Shown: positions 35,800-47,640 of the stretch, one piece after another
Layout of the letters: each line of letters opens with the position of its first letter
How positions within the stretch are numbered: the stretch's first letter is position 1
NCBI RefSeq assembly: GCF_030052815.1
Contig: NC_079505.1
Location: 61,687,309-61,751,308, forward strand
Reading direction: 5' to 3'
DNA: 64,000 nt
Source of the DNA: Hevea brasiliensis
Lineage: Eukaryota > Streptophyta > Magnoliopsida > Malpighiales > Euphorbiaceae
Position numbers and translations under genes: made by a program
Notes under the pieces: generated by a model
Database searches by the model: none
The model's input: only the letters and a program-made list of their open reading frames with translations
What the model was told of the DNA's origin: nothing

Positions 35800-35970
35800 T
35801 ACAAAAGAGATAGAGCAACAATTCATAGATTAGCCACTCAACTTACTTTAGCTGGGGGGCAATTCTACAAACTCTTATGTGTGATAGAAAAATAGGCTGA
35901 GCAAATAATGAAAGAAGTACATGCAAGAATGTGTGATCCCCATATGAATGGAAAGGTTCTAGTTGAAAAA
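35800..35970 (+). pseudogene. Integrase zinc-binding region of element X
   Basis: One frame reads IHRLATQLTLAGGQFYK, CVIEK, a stop, AEQIMKEVHARMCDPHMNG, KVLVEKK, matching the Tat integrase N-terminus (IRRLA..F.L....LYK ... A..I..E.H.G.CG.H..G..LA.K). After a run of A at about 35966 the sequence jumps to the integrase C-terminal part, so the DDE catalytic core is deleted. Confidence 0.75.
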
Positions 35971-35974
35971 AAAA

Positions 35975-36530
35975 ATGTTCGAAATATATAAGGATTGGCC
36001 TGAAAAACTCCTTTATGTTCTTTAAGGTTATCATAGTACTACAAGGACATCCACGAGGGTAACCCCATTTTCTTTAGTGTATGGGACTAAAGTAGTGCTA
36101 TCCATTAAGCAAGAGGTCAAATCCTTAAGAGTGATGCTAGAAGCTAAGATCCTAGAAAATGAGTGGGCCTAGAAGAGATATGAAGAACCAGCTTTGATTA
36201 ATGAAAAGAGGATGTGAGCCTTGTATCATATGCATGCTTATCAGAGGAAGATAGCTAAAGCCTTTAATAAGAAGGTGAAGCCAAGAAAGATCAAAGAGGG
36301 AGATATGCTTTTGGAGTAAGCTCAGCCCGTCCCTTTCGATTAAAGAGGAAAGTTGAACCCAAGCTAAGATGGTCCATACATAGTCAAAAAGATCTTGCTA
36401 AACCCAAGTTAGGATGGTCCATACATAGTAAAAAAGATCTTGCTACTGTAAGAATATCAAACCTGCATGGGAATGAATTTCAAGAACCAGACAATTTAGA
36501 CAGGCTCAAATGGTACTTTGTGTGAGACAG
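35975..36530 (+). pseudogene. Integrase C-terminal region of element X
   Basis: Readable pieces are YKDWPEKLLYVL, a stop, GYHSTTRTSTRVTPFSLVYG, IKQEVKSLRVMLEAKILENE, then LYHMHAYQRKIAKAFNKKVK, KIKEGDMLLE and, near the end, DGPYIVKKILL and NEFQEPDNLDRLKWYFV. This is the characteristic end of Tat integrases. Several stops (some fitting Trp or Gln codons) and a 45-bp duplication break the frame. Confidence 0.85.
36357..36445 (+). repeat. 45-bp tandem duplication in the integrase remnant
   Basis: ACCCAAGCTAAGATGGTCCA through GATCTTGCTA is repeated at once as ACCCAAGTTAGGATGGTCCA through GATCTTGCTA. The duplication shifts and repeats the DGPYIVKKILL segment. Confidence 0.9.
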
Positions 36531-37440
36531 GCCCGCTAGGCTAAAACCTACAAAAGGCGGTCTAGGCAAAACTAAGGGTCAAAGAAAAAAAGAAAACAAA
36601 AGAAAAAACAATGCTAGATTGAAAACCTGCAAAAGGTGGTCTAGGCAGAAGGAGAGATGAGAGAAGATCTAGATGGAAAACGTGAAAAGGCCATTCAGTA
36701 AGTTATAAAGCTGATTTCTAACTTTGGAAGGTTGAAAATTTAGTAAAACTAAATGTAAGAGAGAGTAATGGTGTACCTGAATAAATAAAGAAGTTTTTAT
36801 TATATTAACTAGGAATAAGTTTTATTTAATTATGATTGTGAATGTTTGTGTCTTAAGGGATACATCAAATAATTAGGTAATTGAACAACATTGTTTTGAT
36901 TTAATTTATGTCTTGTGAGCATTACAGAATAGATGCTTGATATGAATGTCTTGGCAATTGTCCAATTTAAAAAAGAAAGAAAAGAGAAAAAGAATAAGAA
37001 AAAGAAAAGAAAAAAAGAAAGCTTGCTAAGTGAAAAACCTGAAAGGGCCACTTAGGCAAAAGTTAGAGAAAGCTCACTAAAATGAAAACTTGAAAGAGCA
37101 TTTCATACATAAGTTAGGGCACAAAGAATTGAGTTCATGGAAGAAAAAGGAGTCAAGGCAGAACAAAGTGTTGAAATAGCTATAGAATAATGAAGCACGG
37201 GGGAGAGAAGAAAAGAAAAAATTAGAGGAAAATTTTATTGTGACCTTAAGGAAGTCCTTTTCGTGAACGATTTTCCTCGAAAATTTTGAGGCTAGAAGAA
37301 AGTTTTTACAAAAGAGGTCCCTCAGAGGACTATGTTTTTTTATAGAATCTCTAGTAAAATTTACATTCCCATGATAGGAAGCAGCATACAAGAAGCACAA
37401 AAATCACAGACAGAGTTTTGAGACCCAGTCATCCCAATTT
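36530..37440 (+). mobile_element. 3' untranslated region of element X
   Basis: This is purine-rich and shows short degenerate repeats (AAACCTGCAAAAGG.GGTCTAGGCA at about 36547 and 36624; GAAAAACCTGAAAGGGCCAC at about 37031). No coding region is recognised, and minus-strand open stretches here are artefacts of purine-rich DNA. Confidence 0.6.
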
Positions 37441-37470
37441 TTTCAAATCATGAAATATATGTTTTTTTAA

Positions 37471-38166
37471 TAAGTCCTTGGAAATTGTTTAGGGCACACG
37501 ATATAGTTGTGTAAGGCATAGAAGAACATGTATCAACTTGTCACTTGTAGGTGTTTAAGGCGTAGAAGAACATGCATCACCACAGTTTCAAGTGTCAAAC
37601 TATGAGGGGTCTGATTCTTCCTCAGGATAGCAAGGGGGATATGTCAGTAGTTTAGGACTACGGTCCTAAATACAAACCCATAACATTTCATGATGGATAT
37701 TTTTTAGTAAGCCCTTAGACGTTGTTTAGGGCATATGGCATAGTTGTGTAAGGCGCAGAAGAACACACATCAACATGTCACATGTAGGTGTGTAAAGCGT
37801 AGAAGAACATGCATCACCACAGTTTCAAGTGTCGAACTATGAGGGGGTCTGATTCTTCCTCAAGATAACAAGGGGGATATGTAGGTATTTTAGGACCACA
37901 GTCCTAAATACGAACCCACAACATTTCATGACAGATATTTTTTGATAAGTTTTTAGACGTTGTTTAGGGCATATGGCATAGTTGTGTAAGACGCAGAAAA
38001 ACACGCATCAACATGTCACCTATAGGTGTGTAAGGCGTAGAAGAACATGCATCACCGCAGTTTCAAGTGTCGGACTACGAGTGGATCTAATTCTTCCTTA
38101 AGATAGCGAGGGGGGTACGTAGGTAGTTTAGGACCATGGTCCTAAATACGAGTCCACAACATTTCA
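37471..38166 (+). repeat. Tandem repeat, about 237 bp x 3, 3' UTR of element X
   Basis: Units start at 37471, 37708 and 37946 with TAAG(T/C)(C/T)(C/T)TT, then GTTGTTTAGGGCA(T/C)A. All carry GTGTAAGGCGTAGAAGAACA and a late block GGTCCTAAATACGA. Lengths are 237, 238 and about 221 (last truncated), and copies are by eye about 90% identical. Tat/Ogre 3' UTRs are known to host such tandem arrays. Confidence 0.93.
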
Positions 38167-38420
38167 AATCACACAGTTGCCATTGTAATGAGACCGTAGC
38201 TAGTCTCATGATGCAAAGTATATCGACAGAGCAAGATGCACTAAATTTTCACATGACACAATTATCACTATTATGAGACCATAGCTAGTCTCATGACACA
38301 GAGTGTATCGACAGAGCAAGATACACTCATTTTTCACATGACACAGTTATTACTGTTATGAGACCGTAGCTAGTCTCATAACATAGAGTATGTCGACTAA
38401 GCAAGATATAGTTGATCCTC
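38166..38420 (+). repeat. Tandem repeat, 85 bp x 3, with palindrome
   Basis: Units at 38166-38250, 38251-38335 and 38336-38420 are exactly 85 bp apart. Each carries GAGACC(G/A)TAGCTAGTCTC, in which GAGAC and GTCTC can pair around TAGCTA, and TCGAC(A/T)(G/A)AGCAAGAT. The array abuts the 237-bp array directly. Confidence 0.95.
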
Positions 38421-38507
38421 ATAGCCAATGTTTTATAGTTATTAGAAATTTGAGTTTCACTTTGATGAAACTTGAGCAATGCTTTTGTATTGATTTCAAC
38501 TTTTGCC

Positions 38508-38523
38508 AAAGTGGAGGGCAAAC
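38508..38523 (+). other. Polypurine tract of element X
   Basis: AAAGTGGAGGGCAAAC stands directly before the 3' LTR start (TGTAAACCCTTATTTT at 38524). This is where plus-strand DNA synthesis is primed. Confidence 0.8.
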
Positions 38524-39115
38524 TGTAAACCCTTATTTTGTGATGAGTATGTGCATTGAGGCTGTGGAAAATCCGTTGATGAAAAATTATATGACTGTAA
38601 GATGTAATTGGAGGCATGGAGCTGAATTATTAATTCTGTGGCATGATCTTGAAAAAACATAATAATATGTTTTCTTTCGGAAGTGAATTTAATTAAATTT
38701 AAATAAAATTTTGTTTTGTTTAAATTTAATATGGATAGTTTTTAAATGTATCCAATTAAGTTTAATTGGGCCCCATGGGCCTAAGAAAGCCTAGTTATGA
38801 ATTTTAAATAGGACATATTTAATTTATTTTTAAAAATTAAAATAAGAAAATATCTTTTTCTCCATCCCTCTCCTATACAAATTCTCTCTCCCCCTTTGGC
38901 CCCACTCTCTTCCTCACTCCCTATTAGTACCACCCCTTTTCCCTCTCTTCCTATTGGTTAGAACACCTCACCCATATCCCAATCTCACCCAAATTCCTCA
39001 ATCCTAATTGTTTAAGTTATCTGAACCTTATCACACTAGGACTTCAAACCCTACCATACCTCTTCCTCACTTCCTATTGGTGCCTTGCCCTTCCCCTCTC
39101 TTCCCATTGGTTGAA

Positions 39116-42100
39116 TGTCACACCCTACCCTTCCGTAAGATGTAACATGATCCAGTAGTACATCTAATGAATTACCGTACTTCGCCTATCGGTAACCCAT
39201 TAAATACACTTTAAGGGATTTTAAAACCATTTTCTTACATTTTGGAAGTGGTGAGCATTTTAGTAGGAATTAAAAACATTTAATTGAAGTTTCAAAATTA
39301 GTGAAATTTTTTGTCCCATTTTATTTTTCTGCAAATTTTATAAAAATTTCGGCAGTGTGCCATCTGTATTTTGAGAAAACAGTTCTTCAAAAACCTGTAA
39401 AAACACTTCCAATAATTATTTTCACAACTCCCAACCCAAATCAACTCAAATCAATACAATTCAATTTAATTTCACAATGCAACCAAAAATTTGTCATCTC
39501 AAAATACTTCACAAATTTATTCACATTGCATAAAGTACTTAATTTACAAATACAGATCTTAATTTATAAAAAGAAAATCCAAAATAACATTATTGTAATT
39601 TATTGTACAACTGCTCAACTTTACATTAATACAGATGATATTAAACTATTTACATCAAAATAAATTACAAGGGTATTAACTAAATACCCATATAAAAGCC
39701 TCTGTGTAGTACCAAAAATCAGTAGCTCACTCTACTGCTTTTTCCTTGTCTCTATCTGCGATAGCAAAGAAAGTCATCGCTGAGTATTAAAATATTCGGT
39801 GGTGCACAATAAAATACAAAATGCATAATATAAAACATTTGTCATTAATTCATAGTTCAAATATTTCACAATCACATTTCATAATTTTTTTTTGCAAATC
39901 ACATTTATAACAAATCACAATTTAAACATTTCACAAATTTCAAAACTTAATATAACACAAATTTGATCAAACAATTTAATAATCATAGTGTTGCCAATCA
40001 ATAACACAACTTAGGCCATGATACAAAATTTCCAAACATGCCGTGTTGTACACCAAGATAAGGCAAACTCACCCCACTAATCGAAATTAATGAGAGAGGT
40101 GGCTAACTAGCTAATGAGTACTAATCCAAACTCACCCCTCAGACTGGAAAGCCAAAGAGGGAGAAATGTAGTCAAATATCAAACTCACCCCACAAGTGGA
40201 GGAGAAACATATTAATATTACAATGCCAAGTGTGAATAAAAAACAATTTAAATCAAGTTATTCAAATATTTTATGCAAAACACAATAAATTTTCAAAGTC
40301 AAATTTCCATCCACAAAGTGGCAATACAGTAGTTCTCAAAACCCATAATTAACACAATAATTTCACAATGCATAACTAAGCAAATTTTCTATGAGAAAAT
40401 GATAAATTAAGGTTTATTGTGCACAAACCTGGACTTAGGCACCTCTAGGCCTTCCGGGTTTTTTTCAGCTGAAACACAAAATTTAGAGTGTCTCAGTATC
40501 TTTGCCTCACAATAATTCCAATAATTAATCCTAATATGCTTAAACTTACATTCTTGAAAATTTTCATGTTGGGGTTACTATTTATGGTACTATTCAAGTT
40601 GAAATATTGACTTTCTTATGCTTAATAGATATGGGAAATCCAATTATACCCACAAACCACATTTTGGTTACCTAACTTATTGGTTTTGGTCATTTTCTCA
40701 AAACTTAAGTCTTTCAGGCAAAATTTCAAAATTTCATTTTTGGTGTCCTATGTTGCACTGTTCTATTGGTCATGTTGCTATTAGAATTTGGCTAATTTTT
40801 CTTCATAGAAATTGTTCCTTATTGTCTTAAATTTATTCTCCTTTTTGAATCACTCCAATTGGAGTTTTGTAGCTCAAGTTATAGCCATTTGAAATGGCTG
40901 GCCGGATTTGGTTTTACCCAGAATTTTGGGCAATTTCTGGGTTCTGGCAGTTTTAGGTCACTAATTTTGGGTGGCTAAATGACTTGGTTAAGGGCATAAT
41001 TTGGGTTTGTGTTCTTTATGAAAGTTGTAGGTCTATATCTCAGCTTTCTACTGATAAACTTTTAGGTCATTTGGATCTGCCTAGCCCAAGTTATGGCCAA
41101 ATGAACAAACACTGTTCATTTAGTCATTTTTGTACAGGTTAGAACACTCATTTTCGGATTTGGTCAATTTGTTCACTATGTTATAGTCACTTTTTGGGCA
41201 TGATTCCCATATGAAAAATGTGTCATTTTGTGTCTAATTTCATTCCCAATTGGCCTCACACCAATTGGGTTTGTAAATTTTCAATTTTGGTCCCTGAAAG
41301 GGACTTTAGTCCTGCTGCCTGTAGAATGGCCATATCCAATCCGAATTTAAACCTAATTCAACACTTCCAACATACCTCAATTGGTCACAAATGACTATTT
41401 TTCAGCTCAAATAAGGTCAAACACACCATTTGACCAATTCTCCAATTTTTCACAAGCTCTAAACCCTAATTCATCCATCTTACAATTTTTTATGCAATTA
41501 ATGTCATTCTAACATACAAGCAACACACTCTTCATCATCCAAGTTCAATTACATGGTTAATTCCATTCAAAACTATCAAACCCTAAACTTCCTCATGCTG
41601 GCTGAATTTTATAGGGTTCTAGATAGGCATGATTTTTCATGTTTTCATGTAATTCTAACTACTTTAATCTTAATTCTATACTTATAATTCAATTAAAGTT
41701 AAGAAAGAGAGCTTACCTCAAATGGAGTTTCTAACTTCTTGATTCTTCAAGTTTTCTTCAAATTTTCTCTTTTCAATCTTCTTAACAAGACTCAATTACA
41801 AGTTTTAGCTAAGAAATCTATAAATTTTATGGCTAAATTTTGGGGTTTAAGAAGCTTTTAAATGAGCTTCAATGGAGGAAGATGAAAGAAATGAGAGAGA
41901 TGAGAGAAAGAAAGGCCCACGGCAAGAAGAAGAAAGAAATGAAAAAAAAAATGGCTTTTTGATTTATTTTATTGTCTCTTTAAATGATTATCCTCAAATT
42001 TTCAAATTATAAAATTATTAGATTTATTGCATCATGCAGGATGTTATGCATGATGTAATAAACTTTTTCAACTTTTTCTTTTTCCTTTTTTTTCATTTAT

Positions 42101-42768
42101 TTTTTTTTCTTTTAATTGTTTTTATACAAATTTTGACTTACTCAATTTAGTTAATTAAATTAAAATTAATTTTGATGTCATGCATGATGTCAATCGTATG
42201 ATGTCATTATTCCTATTTTATTTTCTTTTCTTTTCTTTTTTTTTTTCCCTTTCTTTTTCCATAGTTCTTTAATTTAATTCTCGATTCCAAAATTTTCTTT
42301 TCTCCGATTTTATTGGACAGGTAGGTCAGGAGTGAGCTCTAGGGGTAAATTGACCAAATTGCCCTTCGCTGGTTCGATCCGGTTGGCAAATAATTCAATA
42401 TTTCTTCCGGATCTCTGACCTAATTATTTAACCTGTTTAACAATTCTTTTTCGTGATTTTCTCTTTTCCACTGTGTTCGCAATAGTCCTAAGGACAGCGA
42501 CGTCACATTTTACGGTTCAAAATTTGAGTTTAGACTAAACTCGCAGTCACTTCCTGCGAAGGTCACCCATCGCTATGACTCTCGGCTCATTTAACTTCTT
42601 GTGTTTTGTTTTTCTTATTTATACTTAACTAATTGACAATTACTAATTATTTGTGTTCAGGGCTTAACTAAGTGTCTTAGGCATAGTTCTAATTCTCTTA
42701 ATTGTCCGGACCGACACCGATCACCGGAATAGTAAAATATACCAGGCTATGCCAATAGGGGTGTTACA
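39116..42768 (-). mobile_element. Solo LTR, 3.65 kb, nested reversed in the X 3' LTR
   Basis: Minus-strand ends are TGTAACACCCCTATTGG and GGGTGTGACA. The perfect duplication TTGAA is at 39111-39115 and 42769-42773. The X 5' LTR retains the single-copy empty site CATTGGTTGAAACACCTCA at 24183-24201. It is the same subfamily as 47641-51273 and 56210-59740. The TRE-like block CTCACCCC recurs three times near 40070-40195. Confidence 0.95.
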
Positions 42769-42886
42769 TTGAAACACCTCATCCATATCTCAGTCTCATC
42801 CAAATTATGCAATCCTAGTTGTTTAAGTTATCTGAACTTTATCACCTTAGGACTCCAAACCCTATCATGTCTCTCTCCCAAAGCCC

Positions 42887-42893
42887 TATAAAT
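42887..42893 (+). promoter_or_regulatory. TATA box of the element X 3' LTR
   Basis: TATAAAT in AAGCCCTATAAATACCCC matches the 5' LTR box. It lies about 120 bp after the nested solo LTR, which has separated it from its upstream promoter sequence. Confidence 0.65.
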
Positions 42894-45090
42894 ACCCCCA
42901 CTAAAAAAAAAAAGGTGGAGGAGAAGACAAAAAATAAAATAAAATAAAAAAAGGAGAAAAAAATTAAAGAGAGAAATAGCCAAAATTCTTTTAGTTCTTC
43001 TCTCTTTCTAGCAATATTTCTTAAAGGTTAGTTTTTTTTTTAATTTTTTCAAGATCTATGCTATGTAATCTTTAATTCTATGTTCCTTGTTTTTAATTTA
43101 TTTTATATATTTATATAGATCATGTAATCATGTTTAATTTGAGGGGATACACAACTCTGCACATGTTCAGTTTTCTATCTCTCATATTTTTATTATTTTT
43201 CATTATTTTCTGAATCTGTAAAAAATTTGTAAAAATTATATTCATATTCTACACGAATTCTATTAATTTTAGGCTCAAGAATTACTAAAAAAGCTTTAAT
43301 ATTTTATAAGTTATGGCTATTTGAAGTTAGGGTTCTTATAAAATCCGATTTACAGGATACCCGACTTGTAGAGCCCATATCTCCCTTGTTTCATAATATT
43401 TTTGGGTAAATCTGGTGTCTAAAATTAAGTTTGGAATCTTTTGAATCTTTTCCAATTAGTTTCGATTTGTGTAGACCATTCAGCTAGGGTTTTATTTAGT
43501 TTATAAATTTTATGATGTTGTATGATGTTTTGGCTGTCTTCTGTAATTTTTTTTTATGATTTTTAGGCTTGTCTAACTATTTTTCAAAAATCAAATTTCT
43601 TGCTATTGTCAATCTGCCAAAATTTGGAAATTGTATGTTTATGCATGTTCATGTATTTTCTTGGGTTCCAATTGATATTTGATCTATTTTTCTGTGCTTT
43701 TGTAATTCAAGAAGTATTATGAAGTGTTTGGAATATGTTAGAAGATGTGGACCCTTAGGTGGTTGTAACTAATTAGGAATCTTAACCCTTTAGGAGACTA
43801 GAGTTAGAATCCAATGTAAATTATTATTAATATTTTCTTATTTTCTTTATTTCTTTTATTTTCTTTAGTTTCTTTATTTTTTATTACAAACAAAATTGGT
43901 AATTAGCCCTATGGTAAGTACCAAATAGAGCATTTGCGTGGAGCTTACATGGAACTAAACAAGAGTAAGGAAGGGATATCATTGCCATACTAGAAGAGAA
44001 GAACCTTTTTTAAGGGTAGCTTGCCCCAATGGCAACTGCAATTACCAACAAGTAAGTAATCCTAAATTCCTATAATAACCATTGGCATGAAACTATAGTA
44101 ATAATAGGATTTTATTTGGTAAATTAAAATTAACTTTATTTTTAATTTAACTGACGTTTGCATGTAATTAATTTAAATAAATACTTTGTAAATTAAAATT
44201 AAACTTGTTTGTAAATTAAACTAACATTGGCATGTAAAATAAATTTAATTTAATACTTGGTAATTGTAAAATAAATTTGCATATTAGAAATCTTTATTAG
44301 GTTGTGATTCTTTGGGCCTTATGTGATATTAGAATAAATTACGCATGTACATAATTAATTAGGGTAACTTGATGAAAATTAATTAATTAGGTTAAATAGA
44401 AACGTAGGGCTATTTGAAATTGAATTTTTTTGTAAATTAAATTCTCAATAATAAATTAATTTTAGTCATTTGATAAATATCATTTAAATAATTAGCAACC
44501 CCATAGATAGGAATTACTTGTGCATAAAAATTATTTGTAAACAACAACCCTTTTGTGAATTACTTACGTTTGTAGGATTAGAATTGCATTTTTTAGGATG
44601 AAGTTTAATAAAGGAATAATAAACAATATTTTTAAAAACATTAGTAGAGGACTGGCACTCGAATTAACGAGGTTAGATCAGGCGTAAAGGGTGCCTAACA
44701 CCTTCCCCTTACGTACCCACTATCCTGAGCCTAGACCTTGGGCTATGATAATGACGATTGTGGAAACTCTGCAAGGAGTAAGTTGCCATCCATGACCTTT
44801 GGAAGAAACACTGAATATGTTTCGGTTATTACCTGGGTGGTGACTCCTGTTTATTTATGCCTTCGTGGCATAAATCCTTAGCACCGTGGTAGTGTTATGG
44901 GAAGACGGTACTTACCAGTGGTTTGATTCTATTGGGATTGTATGAAGTGCTTGTTTAGAAAATGTTGTCTAAGGAGGTGGTACTTAAGTGAGACCATTGT
45001 GACTCCACCATCTTTCCTGGGCATTACTTGATGCATTTTATATAATTTTAATGGATGATATTTCACCTCACGCCCCCCTCCTGTAGGACC

Positions 45091-46047
45091 ACATTTGTAA
45101 GAATGGCTGTCAAGGCATAGAACCCAGAAGTGCACAATTTGGAGCAGGTAGTAGCTCGGGTAGTGTCAGAAGTCTAAATAAGGAACTCAGGGTTATGGGA
45201 TTTAGATCAAACTCTATTTATTCCCCGTTCCCCAGTTGGAGTAAGTAGCTATAGAGTAAGATCCTTTTAACCAGTTGATAGTATGAGGAAAACTAGGCAA
45301 GAAATGCAACCAAAGGGAATAGTAACTAGATGGTGTACAATGATGTCTTGAACTATCATATCAAGCTGAGGAGCGGAGCTAATAATTAGTAAGTTGATTA
45401 GAGGTCATCATAATGGTTTAACAAGGTATGATGAGAGAAAAGAATGATAGATAATGATACAAAAACTTTACATTATACTACAAAGATAGTGAAATGGTAG
45501 TCAGAGGTTGTTATGAGGAATCAGACAAATGTCCTCAGTGTGACCAATAGAGTCACTTATGCAAAAGCATTAATGATAGAATAACAATAGGGGACAGAAT
45601 AGGAAGAGATGGGTATAAGTGGTAGTTATAAGTCATTATGAAGTATAAGGATTAGAGTAATAAATGTAGGTAAGACTGGAGTTAGTTCTGGAATGATTTG
45701 TTAATGAGAGGTACCTTCTAGAATATAGTAGAAGACAAGGGCACAAGACAAAATGATGATAGGTATGGAATGTAAATAGATTATAAGCGGAGATAGTAAA
45801 TTATAAAATAATATGTCACGCAAGATAGTGGTACAACAGAGGGTAGGTGCAATGGATATCTTCTAGAAATAGCATAATAATTGCAAAGAGATAATGAAAT
45901 TTGAAGAAGAAGATCAAGAGATATGGGTAAATTTAAGGCTAAAGTTTGGAAAGCTGTGGGCAGTGGATGTAGTCATATCAAGGAGAATGAACATGTGAAG
46001 TATCTTGCTTAGAATTATGGTACAACATACATTTTCCACTACCATGT
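45091..46047 (+). mobile_element. Element Y internal region, middle part
   Basis: This resumes from 23590 after removal of X and one copy of GGACC. It is purine-rich, with stops in every frame and no recognisable domain. Confidence 0.5.
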
Positions 46048-46063
46048 AGTTCAGATGGAACTT

Positions 46064-47565
46064 CTTTTTTTATAAGTAAAAGAATTTTATTAAATAAAAG
46101 GGTGAATAACAAAAGGACGAGGAAGCCTAAAGTAAAAGGAAGTTGCAAAATTTGAAACAAAAACAAAACCTAATAATAGCTACAAACTAAACAAAACAAG
46201 CACAAGAAGAAAACCAGTGAACCCAAAATGATGAAGACTAGCAATATAATTGAATAAGATAACAATATTAAGATGGAGCCCTATGTAAAAGAAAACTAAC
46301 AAGCCTTGCACTCCCTCCAAAAGATGAGCCCCTGCAATCTCTTTAAGCATGATTATGGGCAACTGCAAAGCGACCTTTCAAGATATGAACATTCACTAGA
46401 AAACGATAAGCTAATCACAAAAAAAATTACTAGCAAATACACACCCTATTCTAAAAATCTATGATGACTGCTATCTCTACAAAGAGCCCAAGTAGGTCCA
46501 TAACTTCAGACACATTTTTATTGATTGATTCATGGCACTTAACACTTGATCAATATTAAATCTACACTGGATGAAAATTCCAAGAACTCAAAATCTGGCA
46601 ACCCATCAATTCTCTTAAACTTAATAAGTAAAATAAGCTAGGACTCTGCAACATGCCACCTCTAGCTACCCTTAAAACTATACTCAATTCGCAGCATCTT
46701 AGGAAAAAGCAATAGCACTCTAAGGTAACAAATCATGGACGCACTCTATAACTGCAAAATTAGAAGGCTAGAAAAAATGGAGAGTAAAACACCCTTAAAA
46801 TTAATGGATCCAACTTCGATAGAAACTTGGTCTGTAGAAGTAAAGAGATGAAACTGCTTGGTATGTGATCTCAAACAAATGGAAGATTAACTCACTAACA
46901 CCATAGAAGCTGCTAGGATTACTAGAAATACCGATAACCTACTAAAGCCCCAATAAATTTGAAGCTTTAAAATCAATAAAATTCAAATAATCAAAACTAA
47001 AGGGAAGATTAACACCTCAATAACAAAAATAATTAGAACCAATTGAAATTTATTCTAAAGGATTTGAACTCAATGTGCAATGTATGAGACATAGGCAAAC
47101 ACCAATTTATATGTGAGGATGAGGATAAGAAAGTCCCCATAAAGTAAAACCCATATGGAGAAAACCAAGAGCTGAATGATAATAACTAACTCTCTATTCC
47201 ACACAATATATTATCTTTGGAATGTCTAATGACACCAGAGGGAATCCAACACAGAACCCCCAAGCTCTAAATACTCTTAATCATCGAGAAAGCACTAGGA
47301 CATTTAAATCCACAATGGACATAATAACCTAAACAAAATAGGAAGTATCCTAGCAATTATAAACAAAAAAGAGATAAGAAATGGAGTTATAGAGTAGTAG
47401 TATACTTCTCTCAATCCTCAATAATTGGTCTTGTTAGAAGATTTACGATAATTAATTCATCTCCTTCGAAAGTTAGTCCAAGATTCTTGCCTAGTTCGAG
47501 CGTTAGTGCTGCTTCTTTATAAGAAAAAAGTGGCGAAGGATCTGGCATAGCTTCTTAGTGATGAC
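46064..47565 (-). mobile_element. LINE insertion, 1.5 kb, minus strand
   Basis: Flanking repeats AGTTCAGATGGAACTT (46048-46063) and AATTCAAATGGAACTT (47566-47581) match at 14 of 16 bases, a LINE-sized target duplication. The left end has TTTTTTTATAAGTAAAAGAA and TTATTAAATAAA, i.e. on the minus strand a 3' tail with poly-A, typical of plant L1-type elements. No intact RT or endonuclease is seen, so it is 5'-truncated or decayed. Confidence 0.75.
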
Positions 47566-47640
47566 AATTCAAATGGAACTTATAGGTTAATATCTCACCA
47601 TATTGAGCGATTTCCTATAAGGGTAATAGGGGATGATAAC

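Larger units (their letters stand above)
23596..45085 (+). mobile_element. Element X: Tat-lineage Ty3/gypsy retrotransposon with three nested solo LTRs
   Basis: Two LTRs in direct orientation (23596-29793, 38524-45085), a PBS, gag, protease-like and integrase remnants, 3' tandem repeats and a polypurine tract all lie between a perfect target duplication GGACC (23591-23595, 45086-45090). Subtracting the three nested insertions leaves about 11.1 kb. The Tat assignment rests on gag, pre-RT and integrase C-terminal sequence, on 3-kb LTRs and on 3' tandem repeats. The LTR ends are TG...TA instead of TG...CA. RT, most of RNase H and the integrase core are missing, so it cannot be autonomous. Confidence 0.9.
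38524..45085 (+). mobile_element. 3' LTR of element X (2904 bp plus nested solo LTR)
   Basis: It starts TGTAAACCCTTATTTT, ends CCTCCTGTA and is followed by the target duplication GGACC. A TATA box is kept at 42887-42893 and the pyrimidine-rich block at about 38880. It is interrupted at 39116-42768. Confidence 0.9.

Noticed and set aside
36830..37400. Minus-strand open stretches of 73 and 107 codons
   Set aside because: They are Phe/Leu/Ser-rich readings of purine-rich 3' UTR of element X; typical strand-bias artefacts.
37471..38420. Regular repeats that could suggest a CRISPR-like array
   Set aside because: Units are directly adjacent without unique spacers, far too long, and lie in a plant retrotransposon 3' UTR.
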